NCBI GenBank assembly: GCA_013397695.1
Contig: VYZI01000005.1
Coordinates: forward strand, 3,340,266 to 3,404,265
DNA length: 64,000 bases
Source: Centropus unirufus
Lineage: Eukaryota; Chordata; Aves; Cuculiformes; Centropidae
Direction of reading: 5' to 3'
How positions within the stretch are numbered: the first letter of the stretch is position 1; every line of letters begins with the position of its first letter. Positions 53,601 to 60,720 of this stretch are shown piece after piece. The position numbers and the translations under genes are program-made. The notes under the pieces were generated by a model. It was not told where the DNA came from, did no database searches, and was given only the letters and a program-made list of their open reading frames with translations.

Positions 53601-54945
53601 GAGATACACTACCTGATACTTAAAGGATAGAGAAGCAGGAAAAAAATAATGTAAACAGTGGTTACAAAGCACATTTACCCATCGGACAGAGGGGACAAAG
53701 CACATGTATGACCAAGGCAGAGCTAAATATCTTCTGATAGAGTATTTTTTGGACTAGAACCATAACGTGTGATGGAACAAAGAGGACGTGACCAGCAGAC
53801 ATATTAACCACATTTGGAGAATGGATTCAGAAACGGGATGACTGTATTATTCTATGGTGGGTCAAAGGAGGGCAGACAATGTATCTGCGGGCAATGGAAG
53901 GGTCTAAGGACAGGTCTGCACCAGAGGTTGAAGCGTACAACAAGAAACAAAGCATACACTGAAAGAGAAGGCACACACGGAAAGAATATGTGAACAGGAA
54001 AACAGCTGATTAATAACTTGATTAAAATGGCACCATTTGAGTGCACACAGACAAAAGACGCAGCATGGAACTATGTGATTTCAGGCAGAAAAGCAATTAC
54101 TAGCTCTAACGAAGTTATATATCCACGGCGGGAGCAAGCGGTTACAAACAAGTATTAGGGATACGCGTTAAGCACCGGGGCGGGATAATTTATGCCAAAG
54201 GAGCTATTTTTGGTAGATGGGAATGCCTTGGGAGAGCAAAATGGAAGAAAACGTTAGCAGGGACGGCTGCAGGCACGCACACCGCGCTTGAGAGGAGCAA
54301 GAGCAGATCTGATCGGAATCTGGGGGCAGGCGAGGACCGCGTGTGGAACCCCCCCGGCAGAAGAAGGGCGATGGAGGGGCGCAGGCTGGCCAAGCCCCAC
54401 GGCCCGCTCCAGGAACGCACGGGACGGCAAAACCTGCCGGGAGCCTCCCGGTGCCAGGAGCGACGGGAACACGCGCCCCCCTTCCCGCGCTGCGCAGCCG
54501 TGACCACCCCCCCACCCCATCCCGGGTCCCCCCGTCCGGTGCGGCGGGACCTGAGGGGGAGTGGGGGGGCGCGAGCCCTGTCCGGTGCGGCGGGACCTGG
54601 GGGGCGCGGGCCCTGCCGGTGCAGCGCGAGCCCTGCCCGGTGCGGCGCGAGACCTGGGGGGCGCGAGCCCCGTCCGGTGCGGCGCGAGCCCTGTCCGGTG
54701 CGGCGGGACCTGGGGGGCGCGAGCCCTGCCGGTGCAGCGCGAGCCCTGCCCGGTGCGGCGCGAGACCTGGGGGGCGCGAGCCCCGTCCGGTGCGGCGGGA
54801 CCTGGGGGCGCGAGCCCTGCGCGGTGCGGCGCAGCGGCCGCTCGGCTCCCTCTTCCCCCTCCTCCCGCCGCGCAGAGGGAGGACGCGGGTCGCGCCGAGC
54901 CCGCTGCACTCACCCCTCGCTGGGAGCCGCCTCCTCCTCGGCCAT
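26608..54945 (-). CDS. ABHD5: ABHD5 (CGI-58), lipid droplet co-activator of adipose triglyceride lipase; seven coding exons
   Basis: Joining 54945-54914, 38530-38445, 38166-37794, 34938-34784, 31419-31308, 30762-30576 and 26697-26608 gives 1035 nt, 344 residues plus stop, close to the roughly 349 residues of mammalian ABHD5. All junctions are GT-AG and keep phase. Visible features: an acidic N-terminus; a Trp-rich lipid droplet anchor (W14, W18, W22); an alpha/beta-hydrolase fold with oxyanion-region HGFGG at 77-81; a nucleophile elbow GHNLGG at 146-151 with Asn148 in the serine position; and a C-terminal HX4D motif (H322 to D327) containing the catalytic-type histidine. Known family role: ABHD5 binds perilipins on lipid droplets and activates ATGL (PNPLA2); loss causes neutral lipid storage disease with ichthyosis in people. 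The Asn distinguishes it from the paralogue ABHD4, which keeps Ser. The start at 54945 has an ideal Kozak context and matches the mammalian N-terminus; an in-frame ATG lies 69 nt upstream. The identification is very secure from residue-level resemblance recalled from the family; no alignment was run. Confidence 0.97.
26698..30575 (-). other. ABHD5 intron 6
   Basis: 3.9 kb intron with canonical GT-AG ends. It contains an AATAAATAAATAAATA stretch near 26739 and the long antisense CR1 at about 27540-29110. The rest is AT-rich unique sequence with nothing recognisable. Confidence 0.9.
27540..29110 (+). mobile_element. CR1 LINE with decayed ORF2 reverse transcriptase
   Basis: About 1.57 kb of plus-orientation CR1, antisense to ABHD5. 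The reverse transcriptase is recognisable in pieces: NIHRSMGADGIH-like start, YRPVSLTS segment, QHSFTKGKS, motif A VFLDLSKAFDTVSH (about 27995-28036), motif B GVPEGSVLPPVLFN, and motif C. Motif C reads FADN instead of the usual FADD (28262-28273), so the second catalytic Asp is lost. There is an in-frame stop at 28121-28123, a stop and frame change near 27860, and further frame loss after 28390. The 3' region then follows CR1 closely and ends at TGATTCTATGAG. 5'-truncated and non-functional. Confidence 0.95.
30576..30762 (-). CDS. ABHD5: ABHD5 coding exon 6
   Basis: One hundred eighty-seven bases that complete Ser253 and continue [20 protein letters not shown], then a loop RIPQMDPDIPITVVYGARSC and IDGNSGSTIQSLRPNSYVKT, ending at Ile315. 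The aspartate in the SCIDGNSG segment is at the position of the acid residue of the hydrolase triad in ABHD4/5. The acceptor CTTGAAG has a modest pyrimidine tract but is the only site that keeps frame with exon 5; the donor is GTAAGT. Confidence 0.95.
30763..31307 (-). other. ABHD5 intron 5
   Basis: 545 bp, AT-rich, with T- and A-runs near 31160-31215. No repeat family or other feature seen. Confidence 0.9.
31308..31419 (-). CDS. ABHD5: ABHD5 coding exon 5
   Basis: One hundred twelve bases, with acceptor TTTAACAG and donor GTAAGT. It encodes residues 216-253: [20 protein letters not shown], then a DDNT turn and AEYIYHCNVQSP. This is the cap region of the hydrolase fold and is nearly identical to the family. 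It ends with two bases of a Ser codon completed by exon 6. Confidence 0.96.
31420..34783 (-). other. ABHD5 intron 4
   Basis: 3.4 kb of AT-rich sequence with canonical splice ends. I see no repeat family and no secondary gene. A small perfect hairpin GAGCC-CTTC-GGCTC lies at about 33016-33029, of no evident meaning. Confidence 0.9.
34784..34938 (-). CDS. ABHD5: ABHD5 coding exon 4
   Basis: One hundred fifty-five bases, with acceptor CCAACAG and donor GTGAGT. It encodes residues 164-216, starting VKHLILVEPWGFPERP, then the lid/cap region PIPIWIKALGAILSPFNPLAGLR ending at IAGPFG. The EPWGFPERP segment is strongly conserved in ABHD4/ABHD5. Phases match on both sides. Confidence 0.96.
34939..37793 (-). 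other. ABHD5 intron 3
   Basis: 2.9 kb, AT-rich. Contains an A-run at about 36165-36181, another at 37189-37198 and a short TGC-triplet stretch near 37260. No recognisable mobile element or RNA gene. Confidence 0.9.
37794..38166 (-). CDS. ABHD5: ABHD5 coding exon 3 (hydrolase core)
   Basis: The largest coding exon (373 nt), with acceptor TTCTTCAG and donor GTATGT. It encodes residues 40-164: the first beta strands, HGFGG (77-81), the FDLLGFGRSSRP segment (102-113) and the nucleophile elbow GHNLGG (146-151) with Asn at 148. The replacement of the catalytic Ser by Asn is characteristic of ABHD5 and explains why the family member lacks triglyceride lipase activity. It ends in the split codon of Arg164. 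Confidence 0.97.
38167..38444 (-). other. ABHD5 intron 2
   Basis: Short 278 bp AT-rich intron between coding exons 2 and 3, donor GTAAGT and acceptor TTCTTCAG. Nothing else in it. Confidence 0.93.
38445..38530 (-). CDS. ABHD5: ABHD5 coding exon 2
   Basis: Eighty-six bases, preceded by a TTATAG acceptor and followed by a GTAAGT donor. It encodes residues 11-40, including the Trp-rich segment GWLFSWLPAWCPTS that in mammals anchors the protein to lipid droplets, then the helix LLHLKEAEDKMLKC. The last base is the first base of Cys40, completed by exon 3. Confidence 0.96.
40331..40380 (-). mobile_element. CR1 LINE, very short 3' tail
   Basis: GGTCAGAAGGGACCTTAACA followed by ATCATCTAGTTCCAACCCCC is the reverse complement of a CR1 3' terminus. 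Only about 50 bp, so severely 5'-truncated. Confidence 0.75.
41598..41670 (-). mobile_element. CR1 LINE, short 3' tail
   Basis: TCATAGAATCATTAAGGCTG, then AAAAGACCTCCAAGGTCATC and CGGTCCAAGCCCAGCACCAC, matches the reverse complement of a CR1 subfamily 3' end (a variant with GACCTTGGAGGTCTTTTCCA). About 70 bp, 5'-truncated. Confidence 0.82.
47431..47905 (-). mobile_element. CR1 LINE, 3' fragment
   Basis: Minus-orientation CR1 of about 475 bp. The plus strand reads AATCAGAGAATGGTTTGGGT, AGATCATCCAGTTCCAACAC, CTAGATCATGTTGTTCAAAG, CTCACCACTCTCTCCGTAAA and ends near GATCCATGTCCTTCCGGTGC. Same orientation as ABHD5, within intron 1. Confidence 0.93.
54530..54840. repeat. GC-rich minisatellite in ABHD5 intron 1
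   Basis: About ten copies of a CGGTGCRGC-containing subunit of about 20-45 bp. A higher-order unit of 113 bp is seen as two nearly identical copies, whose first 92 bases (54581-54672 and 54694-54785) differ by about one base. The repeat begins some 75 bp past the exon 1 donor. Long open frames in all directions here are a by-product of GC-rich, stop-poor DNA. Confidence 0.9.
54914..54945 (-). CDS. ABHD5: ABHD5 coding exon 1
   Basis: Thirty-two coding bases encode MAEEEAAPSE plus two bases of a Gly codon, then GTGAGT. The start codon sits in a perfect GCCGCCATGG context inside a CpG island. The acidic, short N-terminus resembles mammalian ABHD5 (Met-Ala followed by Glu-rich residues). The two-base phase matches exon 2, which supplies the third base of Gly11. 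The exon lies over 16 kb from exon 2, so the assignment rests on phase, Kozak context, donor quality and N-terminal resemblance. Confidence 0.88.
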
Positions 54946-55189
54946 GGCGGCGCGGCGGCCCGGGGCGGGCGGCAGCGCAGACGGGGACAGCGCGACGGCG
55001 GCGGCACCGGCCATAGCGGGCTCCTCCCTCCCGTCCCCCCGCCCGCCGCTGGCGTCATCCCCGGGGCGGCCGCCAGCGCGCAGAGCGGCCCCTGGCGGCG
55101 GGGGGCGCGGGTCCCCCGGGAGCGGAGGGGGCTGCTGGGGGTCCTGGGCCCCCGCCCGGAGCGCTGCGTGCGGTTCGGGAATGCCCAGG

Positions 55190-55658
55190 GAACTGTTGGA
55201 GCGGGTCCAGAGGGGGGCTACAAAGGTGGTCGGAGGGCTGGAGTGCCTCTGGAGTGAGGACAGGCTGGGAGAGGAGGGGTTGGTTAGCCTGGAGAAGGGA
55301 ATGATCCGGGGAGACTGTGGAGCAGTCTTCCAGTACCTGGAGGGGCCACAGGAATGCTGGGGAGGGGCGTTTTACAGGGACATGGAGTGATGGGACGAGG
55401 AGATATGGCTTTAAATTGAAAGGGGGAAGATTTAGACTGGGTAATAGGAAGAAATTCATGGTGAGGGCGGTGAGGCACTGGCACAGGCTGCCCAGGGAAG
55501 CTCTGGATGCTCCCTCCCAGGAGATGTTCAAGGCCAGGTTGGATGGAGCCTTGAGCAGCCCGGTCTGGTGGGAGGTGTCCCTGTCCATGGCATGGCATGG
55601 AACTGGATGATCTTTAAAGTCCCTTCCAACCCAAACCATTCTGTGATTCTATGATCCT
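55190..55658 (+). mobile_element. CR1 LINE, 3' fragment next to the ABHD5 promoter
   Basis: Begins near GGAACTGTTGGAGCGGGTCC, continues GGGCTGGAGTGCCTCTGGAG, TCTTCCAGTACCTGGAGGGG, GAGGCACTGGCACAGGCTGC and ends CCAACCCAAACCATTCTGTG plus ATTCTATGATCCTG. About 470 bp, 5'-truncated, antisense to ABHD5. It starts about 245 bp upstream of the ABHD5 start codon and limits the unique promoter sequence. Confidence 0.93.
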
Positions 55659-55744
55659 GTTGTCCCCCTGCCTGATCCTGAAAGAGTGGGAGCACCCACC
55701 TGTGAAGGGGCTGTGAGTTCCTGGCTGGGCAGAGGTTGAAGCTA

Positions 55745-56198
55745 TAGAATCAGTCATAGCATCATAGAATTGTGATGGTTGAAAAAGTCCTCTAAGGTCA
55801 TCCAGTCCAAACGTCAGCCCAACACTGCCGTGCCTACAAAACTGTCTCCCGAATTTCCGCATCAACACTTTTTTTAACATCTCCAGGGATGGAGAGTCTA
55901 CCACTTCCCTGAGCAGCCTGTTCCAATGCTTCACCACTCTTTCAGTAAAGGTATCTTTCCTAATATCCAATCTAAACCTTCCCTGGTGCAACTTGAGGCC
56001 ATTTCCTCCCATCCTATCACATTTTGCTTGGGAGAAGGGGCCAGCACTCACCTTGCTACAATCTGCTTTCAGAGATAGAGAGTTGTAAGGTCTCCCCTTG
56101 GCCTCCTTTGCTCCAGACTAAAAGGACCCAGGTCCCTCAGCCACTCCTGGTAAGAGTTGTGCTCCAGACCCATCACCTAGTCCTTCTGGAGTCCAAAA
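55745..56198 (-). mobile_element. CR1 LINE, 3' fragment, facing the previous copy
   Basis: The plus strand begins ATAGAATCAGTCATAGCATC and ATAGAATTGTGATGGTTGAA, then AGGTCATCCAGTCCAAACGT and runs to CTAGTCCTTCTGGAGTCCAA. This is a different CR1 subfamily from the 55190-55658 copy (longer divergent tail). Their 3' ends face each other about 90 bp apart. Confidence 0.88.
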
Positions 56199-56313
56199 TC
56201 TCTGGCTTCTCTATGTTGATTTACAGTAAGACTTGCATTTGGCCCTCTTTATTGAATTCATGTCATTTTCTTTTAATAAGAGGTTGCAACTATAAGCTAG
56301 AATTTTATTTTGT
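56199..56313. repeat. diverged direct repeat, copy 1
   Basis: Shares with 57806-57922 an ordered series of matches: CTATGTTGATTT/TTATGTTGATTT, CCTCTTTATTGAATT, AATGTCATT-like, AATAAGAGGTTGC and AGAATTTTATTTT. Roughly 80 percent identity by eye with a small indel. The family is not recognised. It starts where the CR1 ends. Confidence 0.75.
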
Positions 56314-58732
56314 TGTGCTCAGCAGCTTCACCCTGCCCTGTCAGCCACGTGTCCATGGCACAACGCATGTGCTCCCAGCCCTCACACTGTGGGACGATGC
56401 AGCGTGGCAGCCAGGGGACCAAACACCAGGCAGTCACATCAGAGGGGCAGCAAAGCCTCCACCCCAGACAAGCGAAGCTGGAGTTTTAGCAGGGCCCAAA
56501 TCAAAATCCTGGCCTTTCCACAGACTGAGCATTTTCTGCCTAGCTGCAAGGGTAGCCAGCACTAGGTTTTCAGGTTTGTAGTTTGTGTTTGTTTTTGCAT
56601 ACAAGAAGAAAATTAGGAGTTCTGGATGTAACCTAAATATTACCTGTCCCTAAAGCGATTAAGAGTGGAACACCTATTGCAATTTTCATTTTTAAGAGCT
56701 TTAAAAGATTTCAGAGCAGCCGTGCCCATGGGGAGGAGAATGCTGGGGGCAAGGGATATGTTTGTTTTAGACAGCATTTAGCCTCACGATACACATTGCG
56801 TTGTTATTAAGCTGTGTAAGATCTGCATTCAGATTGAACAATTGACAAGCCTTAAGTGAAATAAAGCAGCGAGGTACAGTGAGGGGAAGGAGTGGTGAGG
56901 TTTTTAAGTCTTGTGTTTCTCTTGAATTTTGCCACCGAGGTGAAGCACTTTAGAAAAACAAACGGGAGACTGATTACTGTTTCTTTTGGCTTCTGAAATC
57001 CTTCGGCAAAAGGCATAAGGTTAATTTGGTAACAGCTGAAATTCTTCTCAGCTAAAACCATTCTGCAATTTTAACAACTGTGATTGTGGAGATTACACAA
57101 TCCCAGCTAAAGTTTGTTTGGCTGTGTCACGGTGGTTTGGCAATCTCCCATTTTTCTCTAGAGTGTATTTTTTGTTATTGCTCTGAAAGCTTTTATATTT
57201 AAAAAAAAAGATATCTCAATGGGTGCAGAAGTATATAATCACCTGTAAACATTTGCAATGATGCTCTCTAGAATTTGCAAACAGCCTGAAACAATCGCTC
57301 TGAATGTGATAGGTTTTGTCTTATTTGCAGTAAAATAGTAATTTTAAAACCTCATAAATAAGTTTTATGCCCTATTCCTGGTACTGGTAAGTGTTCAGAC
57401 ACAATTATCCCTTTGATTCTAACGCAGTGGAGCTCCCACGAGCTCTAAGTGGTTACACTTGTTTAAGAATACAAATGTAAAAGCAGCCCACTAGGATTTT
57501 GCAGCCCCTTTTTCTCTTACTTTCTTAGCCTTTGATAGAAATAACTCAGTTTCTTTTAAACGGATTTCCTTATGTGGATAAATCAGCTGTATTCTTCTGA
57601 ATTAAGAAATGTCTGCAATAATGATGAGAGTTAGGTGAAAGAAGGTCCTGCATCAGTTGGCTGATGTTGCAGTGGAAATGATGAAGGACAGCTGTGTCAT
57701 AACGAGAAGTAAGTGGTTCAGCTTTTCCATTGTTGGATGTCAGATAAATTTCTGAATGCTGAAAATATCTCTGACTCTAAGGGAATGGTCATTGCCACTG
57801 TTTAATCTCTGATTTCTTATGTTGATTTTCAGTGGGACTTGTATCTGGTCCTCTTTATTGAATTAGTTTAATGTCATTCTCTTCAATAAGAGGTTGCTAT
57901 TATAAGCCAGAATTTTATTTTCATATGACATTGTCCCACATAGATAAAGTTAAAATAGACTTTCCTCTCCCACAGAAATTAAATAAAATAAAATAACAAC
58001 AGATGTCTGCACACTTTGTTGTTCTCCTTACAGCTTCCTTTGTTATACTTTTTTTTCAGGGAAAACATAGAAAAAACAAGTTTCCTTTGATGGGAGAAGA
58101 AAAGCAATCCAGGTGACCTCTCAAATCCTCCTTGTCCTGGACTGAGATAAAAAAAAGTCAATCTCTGTGCTACCGAACAGACTCCAGAGAATATTACAGA
58201 AGTGTCAAAGCCATCTTGCTTACTCTGGATTTCACATACTAACTTTGACACTATTTATGTTAGAGATCAGTTCCCAGTATCATTGTTCTTAGCTGTTTAA
58301 GTTTTGGATTGTACTGTTGCCTATGTCAATGTTCTTCAAATGCACAGAATTTCTATATGATATGCATTATGCATGGGATCCTACTTTCAGTCCAACAGAA
58401 GTAGCTACTTGTCAGCCAGAGCCTGTGACTTAATGAAGCATGAAAAGAGAGCAACAGTCTTTAGCACCCGTGCTTTTTCTTATGACACACTTAGTAAGCT
58501 ACTTTTCCAAACTGCATTACAAATAGCTTGCTAAAATCGGTCTGAGCAACAAATACAGAGAAGGCTGACCAGGCCAAGTATGTACTGACAGCAGGGCAAA
58601 GGTTGTTAGTGCTTGTTATTTATATAAAAAAATGGCAGCATGATGAAAGGCACATTATATCCTATGTCTATTCTGATATGGTAGTAAAAGCTAAGATTGT
58701 TGTCTAAAATGTGGATCTGTTATTTGTTGTGC
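56314..58732. other. flanking DNA, no gene found
   Basis: AT-rich sequence without a recognised exon apart from repeat copy 2. It includes an AAATAAAATAAAATAAC stretch at about 57979-57995. It may lie in a first intron of a divergent neighbour, but nothing in the sequence shows this. Confidence 0.5.
57806..57922. repeat. diverged direct repeat, copy 2
   Basis: Second copy of the repeat at 56199-56313, same orientation, about 1.6 kb away. No flanking similarity was seen, so either a dispersed unknown repeat or remains of a local duplication. Confidence 0.75.
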
Positions 58733-59308
58733 AGTGAGCCGATAACTACATAACTGAGAGAGACATCATTTTATTCAGATTTGTGCAAATCCTGGGTGCT
58801 CTGAGGTTTTCCTCAAATCAAAGCACACACCAAGGGGTTTGCCCCTTCATCTATACATAAAGTTGCACAAAGCCATACATTATTCATCAAGAATGTAATC
58901 ACATGTTTACATGTAATTACAACAAATGCCAAGTCATTCTTTGCACCTTCTGTGGGTGCTCCAAGGGGGGCTTTCAGGGATGCTGGGTGGTCGTCACCCC
59001 AAAAGTCACCTGACAAGTTCACCCATTGGTCAACTCCTCCTCAGTACATTCCAAGTTATTGGCAGTATTGCTCAACTGCTGGCTTGGAACTTATTAACTT
59101 AATGAAGTTCCTAGCTCCCCACCCAAAAGTCATGCTAATAAATTGCACTATTATTTAACCATGCAGCTGAACAAACTTTAGTCCCATACTGCAAAAATTA
59201 CAAAGGATAATAATAAACTGAGACCCACCTTGTGTATGTCTCCTGCCTGTCTGATGTTCCTAAGATATTTTTAAAATATATTAAAAACACTGTGGGCTTT
59301 TACCAACA
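58733..59308 (-). mobile_element. candidate LTR of an endogenous retrovirus
   Basis: On the minus strand a block starts TGTTGG right after a purine-rich AGGAGAAA (a possible polypurine tract) and follows the env remnant, as a 3' LTR should. Near its end is an AATAAA (58770-58775) in a GCACAAATCTGAATAAAATG context, typical of an R/U5 boundary, with the block ending near CTGCA or CACTGCACA. Length about 575 bp is reasonable. No second LTR was found in the window, so the boundaries are inferred from TG/CA ends and neighbours. Confidence 0.45.
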
Positions 59309-59417
59309 TTTCTCCTATTCAAGAATTTTGAGGTCACTTGTCTTAATTTTCAGGCCTCGTAAGCCTGTCTTAAGTAACATAGGTACCAGCAGTTGCCTGA
59401 AGAATCAATCATTTGAT

Positions 59418-59640
59418 ACAACTTGTTGTAATACCGATAATGATTAAAATTATTATAACAACAATAACATTTTGTAAAAGGCTTGCAACCATCTGATCAA
59501 TAAAAATCCAAGTCCATTCAATATTTTATTCAACCATCCTCCTCCTAATCCTGCCTATAATTCCTGACTGGCCTTGATACTTTTTTAATTTTGTCCAATT
59601 GTTTTTCAACTGGATTCTATAATATCATTGTGGATTATTC
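59418..59640 (-). pseudogene. endogenous retrovirus env transmembrane fragment, degenerate
   Basis: The minus strand encodes, across shifted frames, a Gly/Trp-rich juxtamembrane piece followed by an Ile/Val-rich hydrophobic stretch of about 18 residues that ends with a Cys-containing tail, the usual C-terminal layout of a gammaretroviral TM subunit. Stops and frame changes interrupt it. It lies between the pol remnant and the candidate LTR in the expected order. Surface-subunit sequence is missing: only about 400 bp separate it from the end of pol. Ancient broken copy. Confidence 0.45.
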
Positions 59641-60029
59641 CACCCCCACAGTATTGTTTTTCCACATGTGTTTCCAAGTTTAATAAAGATCTACTTTTAA
59701 GACCCACCAAGGATCTGGATTTTCTGATGATTTAGGAGTAGACAGGCATGCAATCATAGAAAAAACAGTTTGCACTTTGCTAAAATCCTGAATCAATTTC
59801 CAAACAGGTTTTATCGCTATTTATTAACCATTTCACCAATAAAAAAATCAGCAGAGCTTTTAGTTAATCCATGATATCCCATAAAATAATTATTCCTTTT
59901 ACATAAAACCCACAGAAATATAATAAATATGATTCCTATTAAGCTGAGCATAAACTCCTCTCTCTGAATTCAATCCAAAGGAAAATTAGACTCTATATTA
60001 ACAGTAATAGAGTTCATGACGATTTCTTC

Positions 60030-60720
60030 AGCTTCAGAGTCATTGGCCATTTATGTTACTCGCTGCTTAGCAAGAGGTGCCTTCTTGATCTGGGCTTAAT
60101 GGATCCAAGAGTTCAATCCTTTCAGTTTCACAGCAATGTTGGTCGTCAGTAAAACCTGATATGGTCCTTTCCACTTCTCATATAGAGGAGTATCCTTCCA
60201 AACCTTTAAATACTCCTGATCTCCTGAAATAAAAAGGTGTACAGGCAGTTCAATTGGAAGTGGTGCTCACATGAGAAGATACCACTTCAGAGCTCCTAAA
60301 GTCTCATCCAAAGATAAAAGGTAATCTGTTAATATTTTACCTCCTGCTACATACATCTGGTCAGCCCCTCCTGTTAAATTTACATTACATGATTTTCCAT
60401 ATAATGTTTCAAAAGGACTTACCTTTTCTCTGACTCTGGTGGTAACCCCGATTCTCAAGAGGGCTACTGGTAACACTTCAGTCCATTTTAGTTGGGTCCT
60501 GACAGATTTTAACAAGCTGCTTTTTCATTGCCTTCTACCCATCTCCTTGACTGAGGTCTCCATGGAGTATGTAAATCCAGCTTGGTTTTAAGGACTTTGC
60601 ATACCTCTTTTACTACAGGATGGCACCCTGGCTCACAAATGAAGAGCTCTGACTAGTAGCGTATTTGTGGTGTTTCAGCATGTAGTTTACTACCATCCAG
60701 TCTCTACAGGTCCTTTGTTT
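60030..60720 (-). pseudogene. endogenous gammaretrovirus-like pol fragment (integrase C-terminal half), degenerate
   Basis: The minus strand carries the integrase signature LPVALLRI, then a SPFETLYG block (60390-60480 region), as in gammaretroviral pol. Downstream (lower coordinates) is the C-terminal segment with WKGPYQVLLTT and then a WIH/IKKAP-type end. Upstream is a weaker core-domain trace (FVSQG, then a HTPWRPQS-like region). Breaks: a stop at the end of the open stretch near 60267, a stop in place of a residue after the WIH motif, and several frame changes in the core part near 60540-60680. Only the last part of pol remains; no gag, protease or reverse transcriptase was found in the window. 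Non-functional. Confidence 0.85.

Larger units (their letters stand above)
38531..54913 (-). other. ABHD5 intron 1
   Basis: 16.4 kb intron from the CpG-island exon to exon 2. It is mostly AT-rich unique sequence. It contains two short CR1 tails (about 40331-40380 and 41598-41670), one 470 bp CR1 (47431-47905), poly-T at about 47258-47290, a G-run tract at 51866-51887 and the GC-rich minisatellite near its 5' end. Remaining stretches (38.6-40.3, 41.7-47.4, 47.9-54.3 kb) show no recognised gene or repeat, apart from one 178-codon open frame discussed separately. Confidence 0.88.
54300..55170 (-). promoter_or_regulatory. ABHD5: CpG island and promoter region of ABHD5
   Basis: Very high GC and dense CpG contrast with AT-rich DNA on both sides. 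The island contains coding exon 1, the 5' leader and a GC-rich minisatellite. Upstream of the start codon on the minus strand are a GC-box-like GGGCGGGGGG (55035-55047) and a CRE-like ATGACGC (55052-55058). No TATA box was seen, as usual for a CpG-island promoter. The transcription start is unknown. A CR1 element begins at about 55190, so the unique proximal promoter is short. Confidence 0.75.

Noticed and set aside
54190..55390. Long open frames (up to 349 codons) on both strands across the CpG island
   Set aside because: They run through the minisatellite and into CR1 sequence, show Arg/Pro/Ala/Gly-rich repetitive translations in several frames at once, and result from stop-poor GC-rich DNA.
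55055..56051. Minus-strand open frames of 194 and 145 codons upstream of ABHD5
   Set aside because: They read through the two CR1 fragments and are repeat-derived, not an extended ABHD5 exon.
59209..59235. Plus-strand AATAAACTGAGACCCACC as an LTR R region in plus orientation
   Set aside because: The coding remnants nearby are all minus strand and the minus-strand AATAAA with flanking purine tract gives a consistent LTR; the plus hexamer is likely coincidental in AT-rich DNA.
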